DNA of 42,220 nucleotides, taken from DATBWZ01 sp036514535. Lineage in GTDB: Bacteria; JAMCPX01; DATBWZ01. Positions 32,464 through 41,523 of the stretch are shown piece by piece. The stretch spans positions 1 to 42,220 of the forward strand of contig DATBWZ010000103.1 of the NCBI GenBank assembly GCA_036514535.1. Reading direction: 5' to 3'. The notes under the pieces were generated by a model that worked only from the letters and a program-made list of their open reading frames with translations, did no database searches and had not been told where the DNA came from. The position numbers and the translations under genes are program-made. Positions within the stretch are counted from its first letter, which is position 1, and each line of letters starts with the position of its first letter.

Positions 32464-33132
32464 TTATTTTATTATGTTGCCAATCCTTTTAGGGCGGAAG
32501 CCGTCTTCACCCAATGACCAATATATCATAAACGCCTTCCCTTTAACTGCATCTGTTTTTACAAACCCCCAGACTCTGCTGTCGCTGGAATTATCACGAT
32601 TGTCGCCCATTACAAAATAGGAATCTGTCGGAACAGTAACAGGTCCATATTCCATTGAGAGCATGGATCTCTGGTTTTTATGAAGAGTACGGTGTTTTGT
32701 TGAGTTTATTTCCTCTATGAATAAAGTGCCATTTTCATCAGGCGGCATTGTTGTTCCATCCGGCGCTGGCTGTTCTCTTACCGGCTGGGAATTAAGCCAA
32801 AGGGTGCCGGCCTTGATCTCTATTATATCTCCGGGTAAGCCAATCACTCTTTTTATAAAATCTTTCTCCGGGTCCTTTGGATATTCAAACACTATAATAT
32901 CGCCATGTTTTATATTTCTAAGTGCTGCTGAGGAAAAGGGAAGGGGGGTGTGGTATAAAAATTTTTCAACAATTATATGGTCTCCTATTAAAAGAGTAGG
33001 AACCATTGACCCCGAAGGAATCTTGAATGCCTGGAACAGGAATGTTCTGATTATAAAAGCAAGGATGCCTGCTACAGCAAATGCTTCAATATATTCCCTG
33101 ATGGTGCTTTTTTTCTTCTTTTTATTATCCAT
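32464..33132 (-). CDS. lepB: Signal peptidase I
   Basis: LepB cleaves signal peptides on the outer face of the inner membrane. This 222-residue protein has a cytoplasmic lysine-rich start, one membrane helix (about 12-32) and the catalytic Ser in FKIPSGSMVPTL (about residue 41-43). The catalytic Lys lies in DFIKRVIGLPGD and the box E motif in MGDNRDNSSDSR. ATG 33132 is fixed by AAGGAG six bases upstream; a TTG at 33153 in the lepA tail would extend the frame but has no ribosome site. It lies downstream of lepA with a 13-base gap, the widespread lepA-lepB order. Confidence 0.95.
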   Translation of the reverse strand: MDNKKKKKSTIREYIEAFAVAGILAFIIRTFLFQAFKIPSGSMVPTLLIGDHIIVEKFLYHTPLPFSSAALRNIKHGDIIVFEYPKDPEKDFIKRVIGLPGDIIEIKAGTLWLNSQPVREQPAPDGTTMPPDENGTLFIEEINSTKHRTLHKNQRSMLSMEYGPVTVPTDSYFVMGDNRDNSSDSRVWGFVKTDAVKGKAFMIYWSLGEDGFRPKRIGNIIK

Positions 33133-33145
33133 TAAAACTCCTTTC

Positions 33146-34951
33146 TTATTCAATCTTCAGGATAGACAGAAAAGCCTCCTGTGGAATTTCCACATTGCCG
33201 ATCTGTTTCATTCTCTTTTTGCCCTCTTTTTGCTTCTCCAGGAGTTTTCTCTTCCTTGTTATGACGCCGCCGTAACATTTTGCGGTTACATTCTTCCGGA
33301 GCGCTGTTCTTGTCTCCCGTGCAATAATCCTTCCTCCGATGGCAGCCTGTATTGCAACCTCAAACAGTTGCTTTGGGATGGATTCCCTTATCTTATTTAC
33401 AAGAGACCTTCCTTTGTAGTACGCTTTTTCTCTGGGAACTATTGTTGAAAGAGCATCCACCATCTCTCCATTAAGCAGGATGTCCAGTCTGAGAAGATCT
33501 GATTCCCTGTAGCCCAGGAGTTCATAATCAATTGTAGCGTAACCCTTGCTAATGGATTTCAATTTATCATAAAAATCAAAAATGACTTCATTAAGCGGGA
33601 TCTCGTAAGTAATCACTGTTCGTTCTGAAGTCGGGTATGAAATATTTTTCTGTATTCCTCTTTTCTCTTCACATAATTTTATTATATTTCCCACAAATTC
33701 TGCCGGAGTGTATATAGCTGCAAGGATGATGGGCTCTTCAATTGATTTCAATGATTGAGACGGTGGTAACTTTGTGGGACTTTCTACTCTGATTGTTTCT
33801 TCTGAAAGGGTGACTGCCTTGTATACAACCGTGGGGGCGGTCGTTATAAGATTAATATTGAATTCCCGTTCAAGCCTCTCCTGCACAATTTCCATGTGGA
33901 GAAGTCCCTGGAATCCGCACCTGAATCCGAGTCCGAGCGCAAGAGAGGATTCAGGTTCAAAGGTAATAGATGAGTCGTTTAATCTTAATTTATCAAGAGC
34001 ATCTCTAAGAGACGAGTAATCTGCGTTGCTGGTGGGGAACAGTCCGCTGAAAACCATGGGTTTTATGTCTTTAAATCCGGGGAAGGGGATTGTTGTGTAA
34101 TTATCAGGTGCTGTAATGGTATCACCAATTCTGCTTTCCCGTATCTCTTTGATTCCCGCGGAAATTATACCTACTTCTCCTGCAGAGAGCGAATCAACTT
34201 CAATAGCATAGGGGTTATAGATCATTACCTTTTGAACCTCAAAGCCCTTTCTGCTTGATATAAACATAATCTTGTCGCCCTTTTTTATAACACCATCAAT
34301 CACTCTTATGAGTATGATTACCCCTTGGTATGAATCATACCAGCTGTCAAAGATGAGGGCTTTTAAAGGGGAAGCGATATTTCCGACAGGAGGCGGAATG
34401 TTTTTTACAATGCTTTCCAGGAGTTCCCTGATTCCCCATCCTTCCTTTGCGCTGACAGGGTAGATCTCCGTGATGTCAATTCCAATTATATCCCTGATCT
34501 GTTTCTTTACTTTTTCAGCGTCGGCATTTGGCAAATCCATTTTATTTAAAACAGGTATAATAGCAAGGTTGTTTTCAAGAGCGAGATAGGCATTTGCAAC
34601 TGTCTGTGCTTCAACCCCTTGCATAACATCAACGACAAGCAGCGCCCCCTCACAGGCAGCCAGACTACGGGACACCTCATAGGAAAAGTCCACGTGGCCT
34701 GGGGTGTCAATAAGGTTAAAAAGGTAGTCGTTACCATCGCTGGCCCTGTATATAAGCCTCACAGCCGACGCCTTTATGGTTATTCCGCGTTCCCGTTCCA
34801 GTTCCATTTGGTCAAGGAATTGCTCTTTTTTATCCCTTGGCTGTATAGCCCCGCAAAATTCAAGGATTCTGTCTGCCAGTGTGCTTTTGCCGTGGTCCAC
34901 ATGGGCAATTATTGCGAAATTCCTTGTTTTTCCTATGGTTGGCTGGGTCAT
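33146..34951 (-). CDS. lepA: Elongation factor 4 (LepA) GTPase
   Basis: LepA is a ribosome-binding translational GTPase. Its G1 motif is AHVDHGKST (about residues 16-24), followed by the switch region ERERGITIKA, DTPGHVDF (G3), NKMDLP (G4) and VSAKEGWG (G5). It has EF-G-like domains II, III and V, and the LepA-specific C-terminal domain with GRIIARETRTALRKNVTAKCYGGV split over two motifs near residue 550, then TRKRKLLEKQKEGKKRMK. The length (601) is standard. ATG 34951 overlaps the stop of the upstream epimerase by four bases, an unusual coupling of a translation factor to nucleotide-sugar genes. Confidence 0.97.
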   Translation of the reverse strand: MTQPTIGKTRNFAIIAHVDHGKSTLADRILEFCGAIQPRDKKEQFLDQMELERERGITIKASAVRLIYRASDGNDYLFNLIDTPGHVDFSYEVSRSLAACEGALLVVDVMQGVEAQTVANAYLALENNLAIIPVLNKMDLPNADAEKVKKQIRDIIGIDITEIYPVSAKEGWGIRELLESIVKNIPPPVGNIASPLKALIFDSWYDSYQGVIILIRVIDGVIKKGDKIMFISSRKGFEVQKVMIYNPYAIEVDSLSAGEVGIISAGIKEIRESRIGDTITAPDNYTTIPFPGFKDIKPMVFSGLFPTSNADYSSLRDALDKLRLNDSSITFEPESSLALGLGFRCGFQGLLHMEIVQERLEREFNINLITTAPTVVYKAVTLSEETIRVESPTKLPPSQSLKSIEEPIILAAIYTPAEFVGNIIKLCEEKRGIQKNISYPTSERTVITYEIPLNEVIFDFYDKLKSISKGYATIDYELLGYRESDLLRLDILLNGEMVDALSTIVPREKAYYKGRSLVNKIRESIPKQLFEVAIQAAIGGRIIARETRTALRKNVTAKCYGGVITRKRKLLEKQKEGKKRMKQIGNVEIPQEAFLSILKIE

Positions 34952-35880
34952 CGTTGTTTTCTGAAATTTGCTTTGAAGTAATTCACTGTTTCCTGTATGC
35001 CGTGTTTAAGAGTAACATCAGGCTTCCAGTCAAGAATGGAAAAAGCCTTCTTATTGCTGATGGAGCTTCTTCTTTGTTCTCCCGCCCTTTGAGGCTGAAA
35101 CAAAGGAGACAAGTCCTTTTTCATTGCATTTGAAATGAGCTCGTAAATTTTAATAATATTTGTTTCCATAGATGTTCCGATATTTATTATAGCAGATGAA
35201 TCAGATTCTGTTGCCATAATATTCGCCTTTGCGACATCTTTCACAAAAACAAAATCCCTTGTTTGCATTCCGTCTCCGTAGATTATTGCTTTTTTGCCAT
35301 CCAATAATTTATTGATAAATATAGCCACCACGCCGGCTTCTCCGTGCGGATCCTGCCTTGGTCCATAGACATTGGAATAGCGGAGACAGACAAATTCAAT
35401 GTTATGGATAGCATTGAAGTATTTAATATAGTTCTCCGCGCAGAGTTTTGATGTTCCATAAGGGCTTACAGGATTAGTGGGGTGGTTTTCATCGGCAGGG
35501 AAAGATTTCTGTTCGCCGTAAATTGCACCTCCAGTGGAGGCAAAAATAAATTTCTTCGCTCCGTATTTTACCGAAAGTTTTAATAAATTTATTGTACCAA
35601 TAATATTTATATTCGCATCATAAGACGGGTCAGCAACGGACTTCCTGACATCTATTTGAGCTGCGTGGTGGTTTATAACATCCGGCTTGAATTGAGAAAA
35701 AACCTTCTCCAATTTTTTGTTGAGAATGCTTAATTTGACAAAGTCAGCTTTTTTGTTAATATTTGATTTTCTCCCGCTGCTCAGATCATCAACTATCAGG
35801 AGATCATGACCCTTATTGATGTATGCATCAACAATGTGCGAAGCGATAAAGCCTGCCCCGCCTGTAACAAGAATTTTCAT
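34948..35880 (-). CDS. galE: NAD-dependent UDP-sugar 4-epimerase (GalE-like)
   Basis: This is a 310-residue extended short-chain dehydrogenase. NAD binding is shown by VTGGAGFIASHIVD at residues 5-18 and the catalytic pair by Y-x3-K in SPYGTSKLCAENY (about 140-150). The STGGAIYGE segment supplies the Thr/Ser partner. RYSNVYGPRQDPHGEAGVVA and DGMQTRDFVFVKDVA are typical of UDP-glucose/UDP-GlcNAc 4-epimerases. Gly-Gly-Ala before Ile-Tyr in place of Ser-Ser-Ala is the form seen in several bacterial and archaeal GalE-like enzymes. It overlaps the UXS-type gene by four bases, so UDP-xylose is an alternative substrate (as 4-epimerase giving UDP-arabinose). Specificity cannot be fixed from sequence reading. 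Confidence 0.85.
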   Translation of the reverse strand: MKILVTGGAGFIASHIVDAYINKGHDLLIVDDLSSGRKSNINKKADFVKLSILNKKLEKVFSQFKPDVINHHAAQIDVRKSVADPSYDANINIIGTINLLKLSVKYGAKKFIFASTGGAIYGEQKSFPADENHPTNPVSPYGTSKLCAENYIKYFNAIHNIEFVCLRYSNVYGPRQDPHGEAGVVAIFINKLLDGKKAIIYGDGMQTRDFVFVKDVAKANIMATESDSSAIINIGTSMETNIIKIYELISNAMKKDLSPLFQPQRAGEQRRSSISNKKAFSILDWKPDVTLKHGIQETVNYFKANFRKQR

Positions 35881-36836
35881 GTTTTTTCCTTATGCGATAA
35901 GAGACGTTTGAAATAATCAAGTGTTCTCCCAATGCCTTCTTCCAATGTAACCTTTGCGTTCCATCCCAACAATTTCTTTGCAAGTGTTATATCGGGTTTT
36001 CTTACCTTGGGATCATCTTCAGGAAGAGGTAGAAATTTTATCTGGCTTTTTGATCCGGCAATTTGGACAATTTTTTCGGCAAGTTCAATAAGTTTCATCT
36101 CGGCAGGATTCCCAAGGTTTACCGGATTTGTATAGTCCCTTTCAAGCAGTCTTAAAATTCCCTCAACGAGATCATCAATATAGCAGAAACTGCGTGTCTG
36201 GGAACCATCTCCATAAACAGTTACATCATCGTTTTTTAGCGCCTGACTGATGAAATTGGGAATCGCCCTGCCATCATTAATTCTCATCCTTGGGCCATAT
36301 GTATTGAATATTCTAACAATTCGCGTTTTTACTTTGTGGTATCTGTGGTATGCCATTGTCATTGCTTCTGCAAACCTTTTTGCTTCATCATAGACGCCTC
36401 TTACTCCGATAGGGTTCACGTTTCCCCAGTATTCCTCGCCCTGAGGATGTATAAGCGGATCGCCATAGACCTCTGATGTGGATGCGAGGAGAAATGTCGC
36501 GCCCTTTTCCTTAGCAAGCCCAAGAGCCTTGTGCGTCCCCAGCGAACCTACCTTAAGGGTCTGTATCGGAAGCTGGAGATAATCTATTGGGCTTGCTGGA
36601 GAAGCAAAGTGCAGGACATAATGCACTTTGCCCTGGACATGAATATAGTTTGTAATATCATGTTTTAGAAATAAAAAATTATTTTTTCCGAACAAATATC
36701 CAATATTATCAATATTCCCTGTAATAAGATTGTCAATACACACAACTTCATGTCCCTGCGAAATAAGCCTGTCGCAGAGGTGTGAACCGATAAAACCAGC
36801 GCCTCCGGTTATAACATACCTGTATTTATACATCAT
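35877..36836 (-). CDS. UDP-glucuronate decarboxylase (UXS-type)
   Basis: This protein of about 319 residues converts UDP-glucuronate to UDP-xylose or the 4-keto-pentose. It has ITGGAGFIGSHLCDRLI near the start, and HFASPASPIDYLQLPIQTLK, STSEVYGDPLIHPQ, GVRGVYDEAKRFAEAMT (Y-x3-K) and RIFNTYGPRM, all hallmark UXS motifs. The substrate comes from the UDP-glucose dehydrogenase encoded just upstream, whose stop overlaps this start (GATGATGTATAA). ATG 36836 (or the next codon, 36833) is chosen because residues further upstream lie inside the dehydrogenase gene and lack family similarity. It overlaps the epimerase gene by four bases. Confidence 0.92.
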   Translation of the reverse strand: MMYKYRYVITGGAGFIGSHLCDRLISQGHEVVCIDNLITGNIDNIGYLFGKNNFLFLKHDITNYIHVQGKVHYVLHFASPASPIDYLQLPIQTLKVGSLGTHKALGLAKEKGATFLLASTSEVYGDPLIHPQGEEYWGNVNPIGVRGVYDEAKRFAEAMTMAYHRYHKVKTRIVRIFNTYGPRMRINDGRAIPNFISQALKNDDVTVYGDGSQTRSFCYIDDLVEGILRLLERDYTNPVNLGNPAEMKLIELAEKIVQIAGSKSQIKFLPLPEDDPKVRKPDITLAKKLLGWNAKVTLEEGIGRTLDYFKRLLSHKEKT

Positions 36837-38133
36837 CTCTACCGATGGAGTAGTACTTGAATCCCATTTCCCGCATTTTTTCTGTATCAAAAATGTTTCT
36901 GCCGTCAAAGATTACGGGGGATTTCATAAGTTTTTTAATATTTGTAAAGTCCGGTCTGCGGAATTCATAACACTCTGTTGTAATAAGCAATCCCGAAGCC
37001 CCGTTGAGAGCATCATACTGATTTGTGAAATACTTAATTGAATTTCCAAGGACTTTTTTCGCTTCTTCATTCGCAACAGGATCGTAGGCGTTTATTCTGA
37101 CTCCTAAGCGCAAAAAGGACCTTATAATATTGATGGAAGGAGCCTCCCTTATGTCATTTGTTCTTGGTTTAAACGACAACCCCCAAATACAAAAGATCTT
37201 ATTCCTTAAATTATTTTTGAAATGTTTTTTAATCATATTGATCATACATTGCCGCTGGTATGAATTTACGCTGTCTACTGCTTCAAGAATTCGCATAGGG
37301 TGGCCGTGTGTTTGCCCCATTTTTATTAACGCTTTTACATCTTTTGGAAAGCAAGAGCCGCCGTATCCCAATCCAGGGAAAAGAAACTGCATCCCTATCC
37401 GGCTGTCTGTTCCGATGCCTGTCCGCACAAGATCTATATTGGCGCCGAGATGTTTACAGAGATTGGCAATCTCATTAATGAAGGAAATCCTCGTTGCAAG
37501 AAATGCGTTTGCGGCGTATTTAGTCATCTCTGCGCTTTTCACATCCATGCAGATAATCGGTTTGCCAGTTCTTACAAATGGAGCATATAATTCTTTCATA
37601 ACATTCAGTGCCTTTTGACTGCGGCTTCCGAGTACAACCCTTTCCGGCTTGAGAAAGTCGTCTATCGCAGCCCCTTCTTTCAGAAATTCAGGGTTGGAAA
37701 CAAAATCAAATTTGTTGGATGTATATTTTTTTATGGTTTTTTCTATCAGTAATCCGGTGCCTACAGGAGCAGTGCTCTTATTGATAACAATCTTGGAATT
37801 ATTCATTGCCATCCCTATTACTTTCGCAACCCTGAGAACAATTGAGACATCAGCAGAGCCATCCTTACTTTGCGGTGTTCCGACAGCGATAAATATTATC
37901 TTTGACTTTTTAACAGCATAAGGAATATCAGTGGTAAATTCAAGGCGTCCCTCCTGGATATTTCTGGCAAGCATTTCCTCCAGACCAGGTTCATATATTA
38001 CCGGATTTGCCTGTTGTAATGCCTGAATCTTTTTTTTATCTATATCTGCACCAATTACATGATTTCCAATATCACTGAAACCTGTAGCTGTGACAAGACC
38101 TACATAACCTGTTCCTATAACACAAATCCGCAT
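36826..38133 (-). CDS. ugd: UDP-glucose 6-dehydrogenase
   Basis: This 435-residue enzyme oxidises UDP-glucose to UDP-glucuronate with two NAD+. The N-terminal Rossmann motif is IGTGYVGLVTA, followed by VAVGTPQSKDGSAD and NKSTAPVGTG. The catalytic Cys lies in GYGGSCFPKDVKAL near residue 260, and the C-terminal UDP-binding part has GLSFKPRTNDIREAPS. ATG 38133 is preferred to GTG 38139 because GAGG lies five bases before it. It has its own promoter (38178-38205) and begins the sugar-nucleotide/lepA/lepB operon. Products would feed surface polysaccharide made by the Wzc-like and polymerase/ligase proteins at 21.7-26.2 kb. Confidence 0.95.
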   Translation of the reverse strand: MRICVIGTGYVGLVTATGFSDIGNHVIGADIDKKKIQALQQANPVIYEPGLEEMLARNIQEGRLEFTTDIPYAVKKSKIIFIAVGTPQSKDGSADVSIVLRVAKVIGMAMNNSKIVINKSTAPVGTGLLIEKTIKKYTSNKFDFVSNPEFLKEGAAIDDFLKPERVVLGSRSQKALNVMKELYAPFVRTGKPIICMDVKSAEMTKYAANAFLATRISFINEIANLCKHLGANIDLVRTGIGTDSRIGMQFLFPGLGYGGSCFPKDVKALIKMGQTHGHPMRILEAVDSVNSYQRQCMINMIKKHFKNNLRNKIFCIWGLSFKPRTNDIREAPSINIIRSFLRLGVRINAYDPVANEEAKKVLGNSIKYFTNQYDALNGASGLLITTECYEFRRPDFTNIKKLMKSPVIFDGRNIFDTEKMREMGFKYYSIGRDDV

Positions 38134-38177
38134 GGGCACCTCAGGGCTTCAATTTTAAATCAACACCGCACCTTTAG

Positions 38178-38205
38178 ATTTTAAAAAAAAAATCAGTATA
38201 GTCAA
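38178..38205 (-). promoter_or_regulatory. ugd promoter with a T10 tract in the spacer
   Basis: On the minus strand TTGACT (38205-38200) and TAAAAT (38183-38178) are separated by 16 bases. The promoter-proximal part of the spacer, together with the first base of the -10, is ten consecutive T (A10 on the plus strand, 38183-38192). Transcription would start near 38171, leaving about 38 bases of leader with a Shine-Dalgarno before ATG 38133. Confidence 0.6.
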
Positions 38206-38233
38206 GAGGAATCTGTGTGACCGACCTGGAGTC

Positions 38234-40711
38234 TCAGCCTTCTTCTATGCCAAGTTTTTTAATCTTTTCGTTCAGGGTTGAAGCAGGTACACCAAGAAGT
38301 TTTGCTGCATCTTTTTGTTTTTTTGTTTTCTTTAGCGCTGTTATGATTACTTCCCGTTCTACCTTATACAGAAGGTCCTTCAGTGAGAGGTTTGTTTCAT
38401 TTAATAGATTTTCCGTTTTGAGAATTTCAGTTGCTCCCGGCGCCAATCTATCAGATGTGGCAGGTGAAATAAAGATGAATTTTTGTGGTGTTGTTTTTGA
38501 CTGTGATCCGGATACTAATTTTTCAATCTCCATTTTTAGTTCCAGGACGTTTCCCTGCCACATTCTTTCGGTTAAAGCAGATCTGTAATCCTGGGTAGGG
38601 GAAACATTCATGTTGTATTTAAGATTGAATATATCAAGGAAATACTCCGTAAGTACAGGGATATCTTCCTTTCTGTCCCGGAGCGAGGGTATATAGTAGG
38701 AGAATACATTTATAGCGTTGTAGAGTGATTTATTGAAAACCCCCTGGTTGGAAAGGCTGTCAAGGTTTCTTTTTGATGTGGAAATATACCTTGGCTTGAA
38801 TATAATACCAGCGCCATTTTGAGATCTAAGAGAACCTGTTTCAATGATTTTGAAAAGCGCTAATTGGGAAGAAGAATCAAGCAGATCTATATTCTGCAGA
38901 ATAACCGTAAGCATGGAGGAATCATTAGCGTTAGCATCAACGTTTTCTGCAAGAATAAATTCTATGTTTTTATCTTCAAGATTGGCGCAGTTGATTATCT
39001 TTAATTTTTTCTTGTTGCTTATATGGTGGATGTATTTGGCAATATGCAGTTTACCGCTTCCCTGCCCTCCTGTTATAAGAATTGGAAATTCAAGTAGCGC
39101 AACCCTCTGGAGCTTTAACAGAATGCCTTGCATCTGCTGCGATTCAGCAATAACGGCGGATTCATCAATTATCACAGGAGAAGATCCCTGGTTCTTTTGT
39201 GCAGTTATATTGTTAGTCTGATGAATTATGCTGTTTTTGAGGTGCTCTATAATGTCTTCCTGAGCTTTAATGATGTTCATATAGACTCTTGATTGTTCCT
39301 GCTGCCGTTCTGATTCAAAGAAAAGGTGTTCTTTTGTTTTCTTTAATTCTGTTTCCATTTTCTCAACCCTGCTGTTGGTTTTTAATTCTCTCTTTTGGAT
39401 TTCCGCAACCTTTTCTGCAACGTCCATAAGGATCTCAAAGTCAGTCTTTGAAAAGAATTTATGAGACAGGGATTTGTCCAGCGTAAGCATGCCTACGATT
39501 TCGCCTTTATTCATTAAGGGTATAACAGCATAGGTATTTAATTTATTTAACTCTGCATGCACATTAGTGTCTCCGGGTTTATCATTTACGACAATGGGTT
39601 CTTTTTCCTTCTCAAGTTCCCTGAGTATAGTACTGTATTCTTTATGTTCGGATAAAAAATTAAGTTTGACGCCCTCTGGAGTCACGGTCTCAAAGTACTC
39701 CCCGCCATTCTTAAAAATGCAGGTAAACCCGGTGCCCACAGCGTAAGACAGGGTTTTTAGGAAATTTTTAATATCGGTAAACTCGGTGATGTTCTGCAGG
39801 ATTTTATTAAGATTATGCTGCAAGCGATATTTTTTGCTTAACTTCAGATTTATGGTTACTTCGGTCTTTGGAAGTGTTTTTGCGAGGAAAAAATATGATG
39901 GCAAGTAGAGTAGGAAAAAGTCTGCCATGGCAAGTATCCTTGTATCAATACCTGGCAAAAAATAACTCTCTAAATAAAGCAGGAATGTGAATGCCGACAC
40001 AAATATTATCAGCGCTCCGGAATAAATCATTCCCCTTGTTACTGCAAGTTCCACCTCAATAATTCTGTTCTGTATAACCGCATAGGTAAGTATCATGACA
40101 TATATTATAAGCATAAGCGTGCCAAGTGGATAAATAGAGATCCCGTACATGGGAAGAATGTTTATTATGTTGCCCAAAATACCGATAGCACTTCCAAAAA
40201 ATATAAATTTTATCTTATTCCGGATAGTTGCATCTATCTTCATGCTTTTTACCATAAGGTATAGAGAATAAAAAATATAACCCAATAACAGCACGATAAA
40301 AATTGGATAGAGGCTCCCTGATTTAAGATAATATCCGTATTCATACCTTAAAACTCCCGGAGTGAAAACAGGAAACCAGTTGAGAATATAAAGAGAAACC
40401 GAACTAAGATAAGCAAGCAAAAGAGGAAGTTTGTGTCTTTCCCTTTGCCCTGTGATAGATAGGGTAAAATCAAAAAATGTGGAATAAACAAATAACAGTC
40501 CGAATCGCAGTATCTTGCTTATAATCAGGGCAGAACCTTCGTCTGGCGATGTTATTATTGAAAAGTTTGCTAATTGCCACATTGCAAGGGAGAAGAGGAA
40601 TGCAACCAATTTTCTGTTCTCAATTCTCTGCGAATTCTTCAAATAAATAAACACACAAATGCACAGTATGCCAATGGATGATATTAAAAATTCAAGTGCA
40701 TGGATATTCAT
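38234..40711 (-). CDS. Membrane-anchored regulator: 7TM-type sensor, GAF, degenerate AAA+ and Fis-type HTH
   Basis: This 825-residue protein has an N-terminal membrane region of about eight to nine helices (residues 1-275), like the sensor region of PrsK-type histidine kinases. A GAF domain (about 310-440) and a coiled coil (about 440-490) follow. An AAA+ domain has Walker A GGQGSGK (about 547-553) and an arginine-finger region LRDRKEDIPVL, and a C-terminal Fis-type HTH has QKDAAKLLGVPASTLNEKIKK (split over the recognition helix, about 795-820). The sigma54-contacting GAFTGA loop is absent and the Walker B segment reads VILQNIDLL instead of LFLDEI. It therefore probably does not activate sigma54 and may act like VpsR-type regulators of polysaccharide genes. 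The start is fixed by AGGAGGG. The target is unknown; ugd lies immediately downstream. Confidence 0.82.
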   Translation of the reverse strand: MNIHALEFLISSIGILCICVFIYLKNSQRIENRKLVAFLFSLAMWQLANFSIITSPDEGSALIISKILRFGLLFVYSTFFDFTLSITGQRERHKLPLLLAYLSSVSLYILNWFPVFTPGVLRYEYGYYLKSGSLYPIFIVLLLGYIFYSLYLMVKSMKIDATIRNKIKFIFFGSAIGILGNIINILPMYGISIYPLGTLMLIIYVMILTYAVIQNRIIEVELAVTRGMIYSGALIIFVSAFTFLLYLESYFLPGIDTRILAMADFFLLYLPSYFFLAKTLPKTEVTINLKLSKKYRLQHNLNKILQNITEFTDIKNFLKTLSYAVGTGFTCIFKNGGEYFETVTPEGVKLNFLSEHKEYSTILRELEKEKEPIVVNDKPGDTNVHAELNKLNTYAVIPLMNKGEIVGMLTLDKSLSHKFFSKTDFEILMDVAEKVAEIQKRELKTNSRVEKMETELKKTKEHLFFESERQQEQSRVYMNIIKAQEDIIEHLKNSIIHQTNNITAQKNQGSSPVIIDESAVIAESQQMQGILLKLQRVALLEFPILITGGQGSGKLHIAKYIHHISNKKKLKIINCANLEDKNIEFILAENVDANANDSSMLTVILQNIDLLDSSSQLALFKIIETGSLRSQNGAGIIFKPRYISTSKRNLDSLSNQGVFNKSLYNAINVFSYYIPSLRDRKEDIPVLTEYFLDIFNLKYNMNVSPTQDYRSALTERMWQGNVLELKMEIEKLVSGSQSKTTPQKFIFISPATSDRLAPGATEILKTENLLNETNLSLKDLLYKVEREVIITALKKTKKQKDAAKLLGVPASTLNEKIKKLGIEEG

Positions 40712-40715
40712 ACGA

Positions 40716-40722
40716 CCCTCCT
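40716..40722 (-). promoter_or_regulatory. Shine-Dalgarno of the membrane regulator gene
   Basis: AGGAGGG on the minus strand overlaps the stop codon of the methyltransferase gene (40721-40723) and lies four bases before the start codon at 40711. It fixes the start and couples the two genes. Confidence 0.75.
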
Positions 40723-41521
40723 AATTGATTCCCTTGTTTTTATATTGATCTGGAAGTTCTTTTTGTTTTTGTGCGACAATAAAAACATGGCTGTTATTCA
40801 AACAACTCTCTTCTGCTGATATTATTTTGAATCCGGCGGAGATTAAAAAGTCAATCAGTTCTGTTCTGTTGAAGCACCGGAACTTATTCTTCTTCATCCT
40901 TTGAATCAATATATTGGATGTTGTAACAATTATCATGCCGGCAATAATAGAAGCTAATTCCTGAATCTTACGTCCTGATTTTAATTCCTTTTTAAGAGAA
41001 AAAAGGGATTCTTTCAATATTTCCCTGGCAGACATCCGCCTGGAAGGATCGCAGATGATAAATATGCCGCCATCATTAAGAATATCATATACCCTTGCAA
41101 GAAAAGAAGATTTATCTCTGAGCGTATAAAAACTGTGAATTGCTATTGCGCCGTCAAATCTTTTCCCGCGGGAAAAGGCAAATTCCCCCTCAATGTCAGC
41201 AAGAATAAAGTTGCATCTGTCTCTAAATGGAACCGCACAAACTTTTCCTGATGCCATTTTGAGCATTGCATCTGATCTGTCAATTCCTATAGCGGTAAAC
41301 CCTTCTTCAGCAAGCGCCATGGTGAAATTCCCAGTTCCGCACCCGGCATCCAGAATTTTCTGATTTTCGTTTTTCAAATTGTAATTCATAATATTTGTCA
41401 CGTTATAAACTAACTTTTTGTATTGTTCATGATATTTAAGTAGTCCATCATACTGTTTTGCATAAATCCTCCAGAGAAAATTCTCAAAACTAAATTTTGT
41501 TCTTTTATAATTATACCACAT
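40721..41521 (-). CDS. SAM-dependent class I methyltransferase
   Basis: This 266-residue protein has motif I ILDAGCGTGNFTMALAEEG at about residues 56-74, the acidic end of strand 2 (GIDRSDAMLKMA), motif II-like FDGAIAIHSFYTL and motif III ILNDGGIFIICDP, all typical of the Methyltransf_11/25 class. The substrate is not evident. The gene lies two bases after the ketoacyl synthase stop, so it may act on a fatty-acyl or polyketide-like product. The C-terminal hydrophobic helix (SIIAGMIIVTTSNILI) could touch the membrane. A TTGACA (41540-41535) and TGGTATAAT (41518-41510) with a 19-base spacer overlap the start, but transcription from there would begin downstream of the ATG. The start at 41521 follows coupling to the previous gene. 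Confidence 0.85.
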   Translation of the reverse strand: MWYNYKRTKFSFENFLWRIYAKQYDGLLKYHEQYKKLVYNVTNIMNYNLKNENQKILDAGCGTGNFTMALAEEGFTAIGIDRSDAMLKMASGKVCAVPFRDRCNFILADIEGEFAFSRGKRFDGAIAIHSFYTLRDKSSFLARVYDILNDGGIFIICDPSRRMSAREILKESLFSLKKELKSGRKIQELASIIAGMIIVTTSNILIQRMKKNKFRCFNRTELIDFLISAGFKIISAEESCLNNSHVFIVAQKQKELPDQYKNKGIN

Positions 41522-41523
41522 AG

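Noticed and set aside
38183..38192. T-run downstream of the membrane regulator gene as an intrinsic terminator.
   Set aside because: I see no GC-rich hairpin directly before the T-run; its position between -35 and -10 boxes fits a promoter spacer better.
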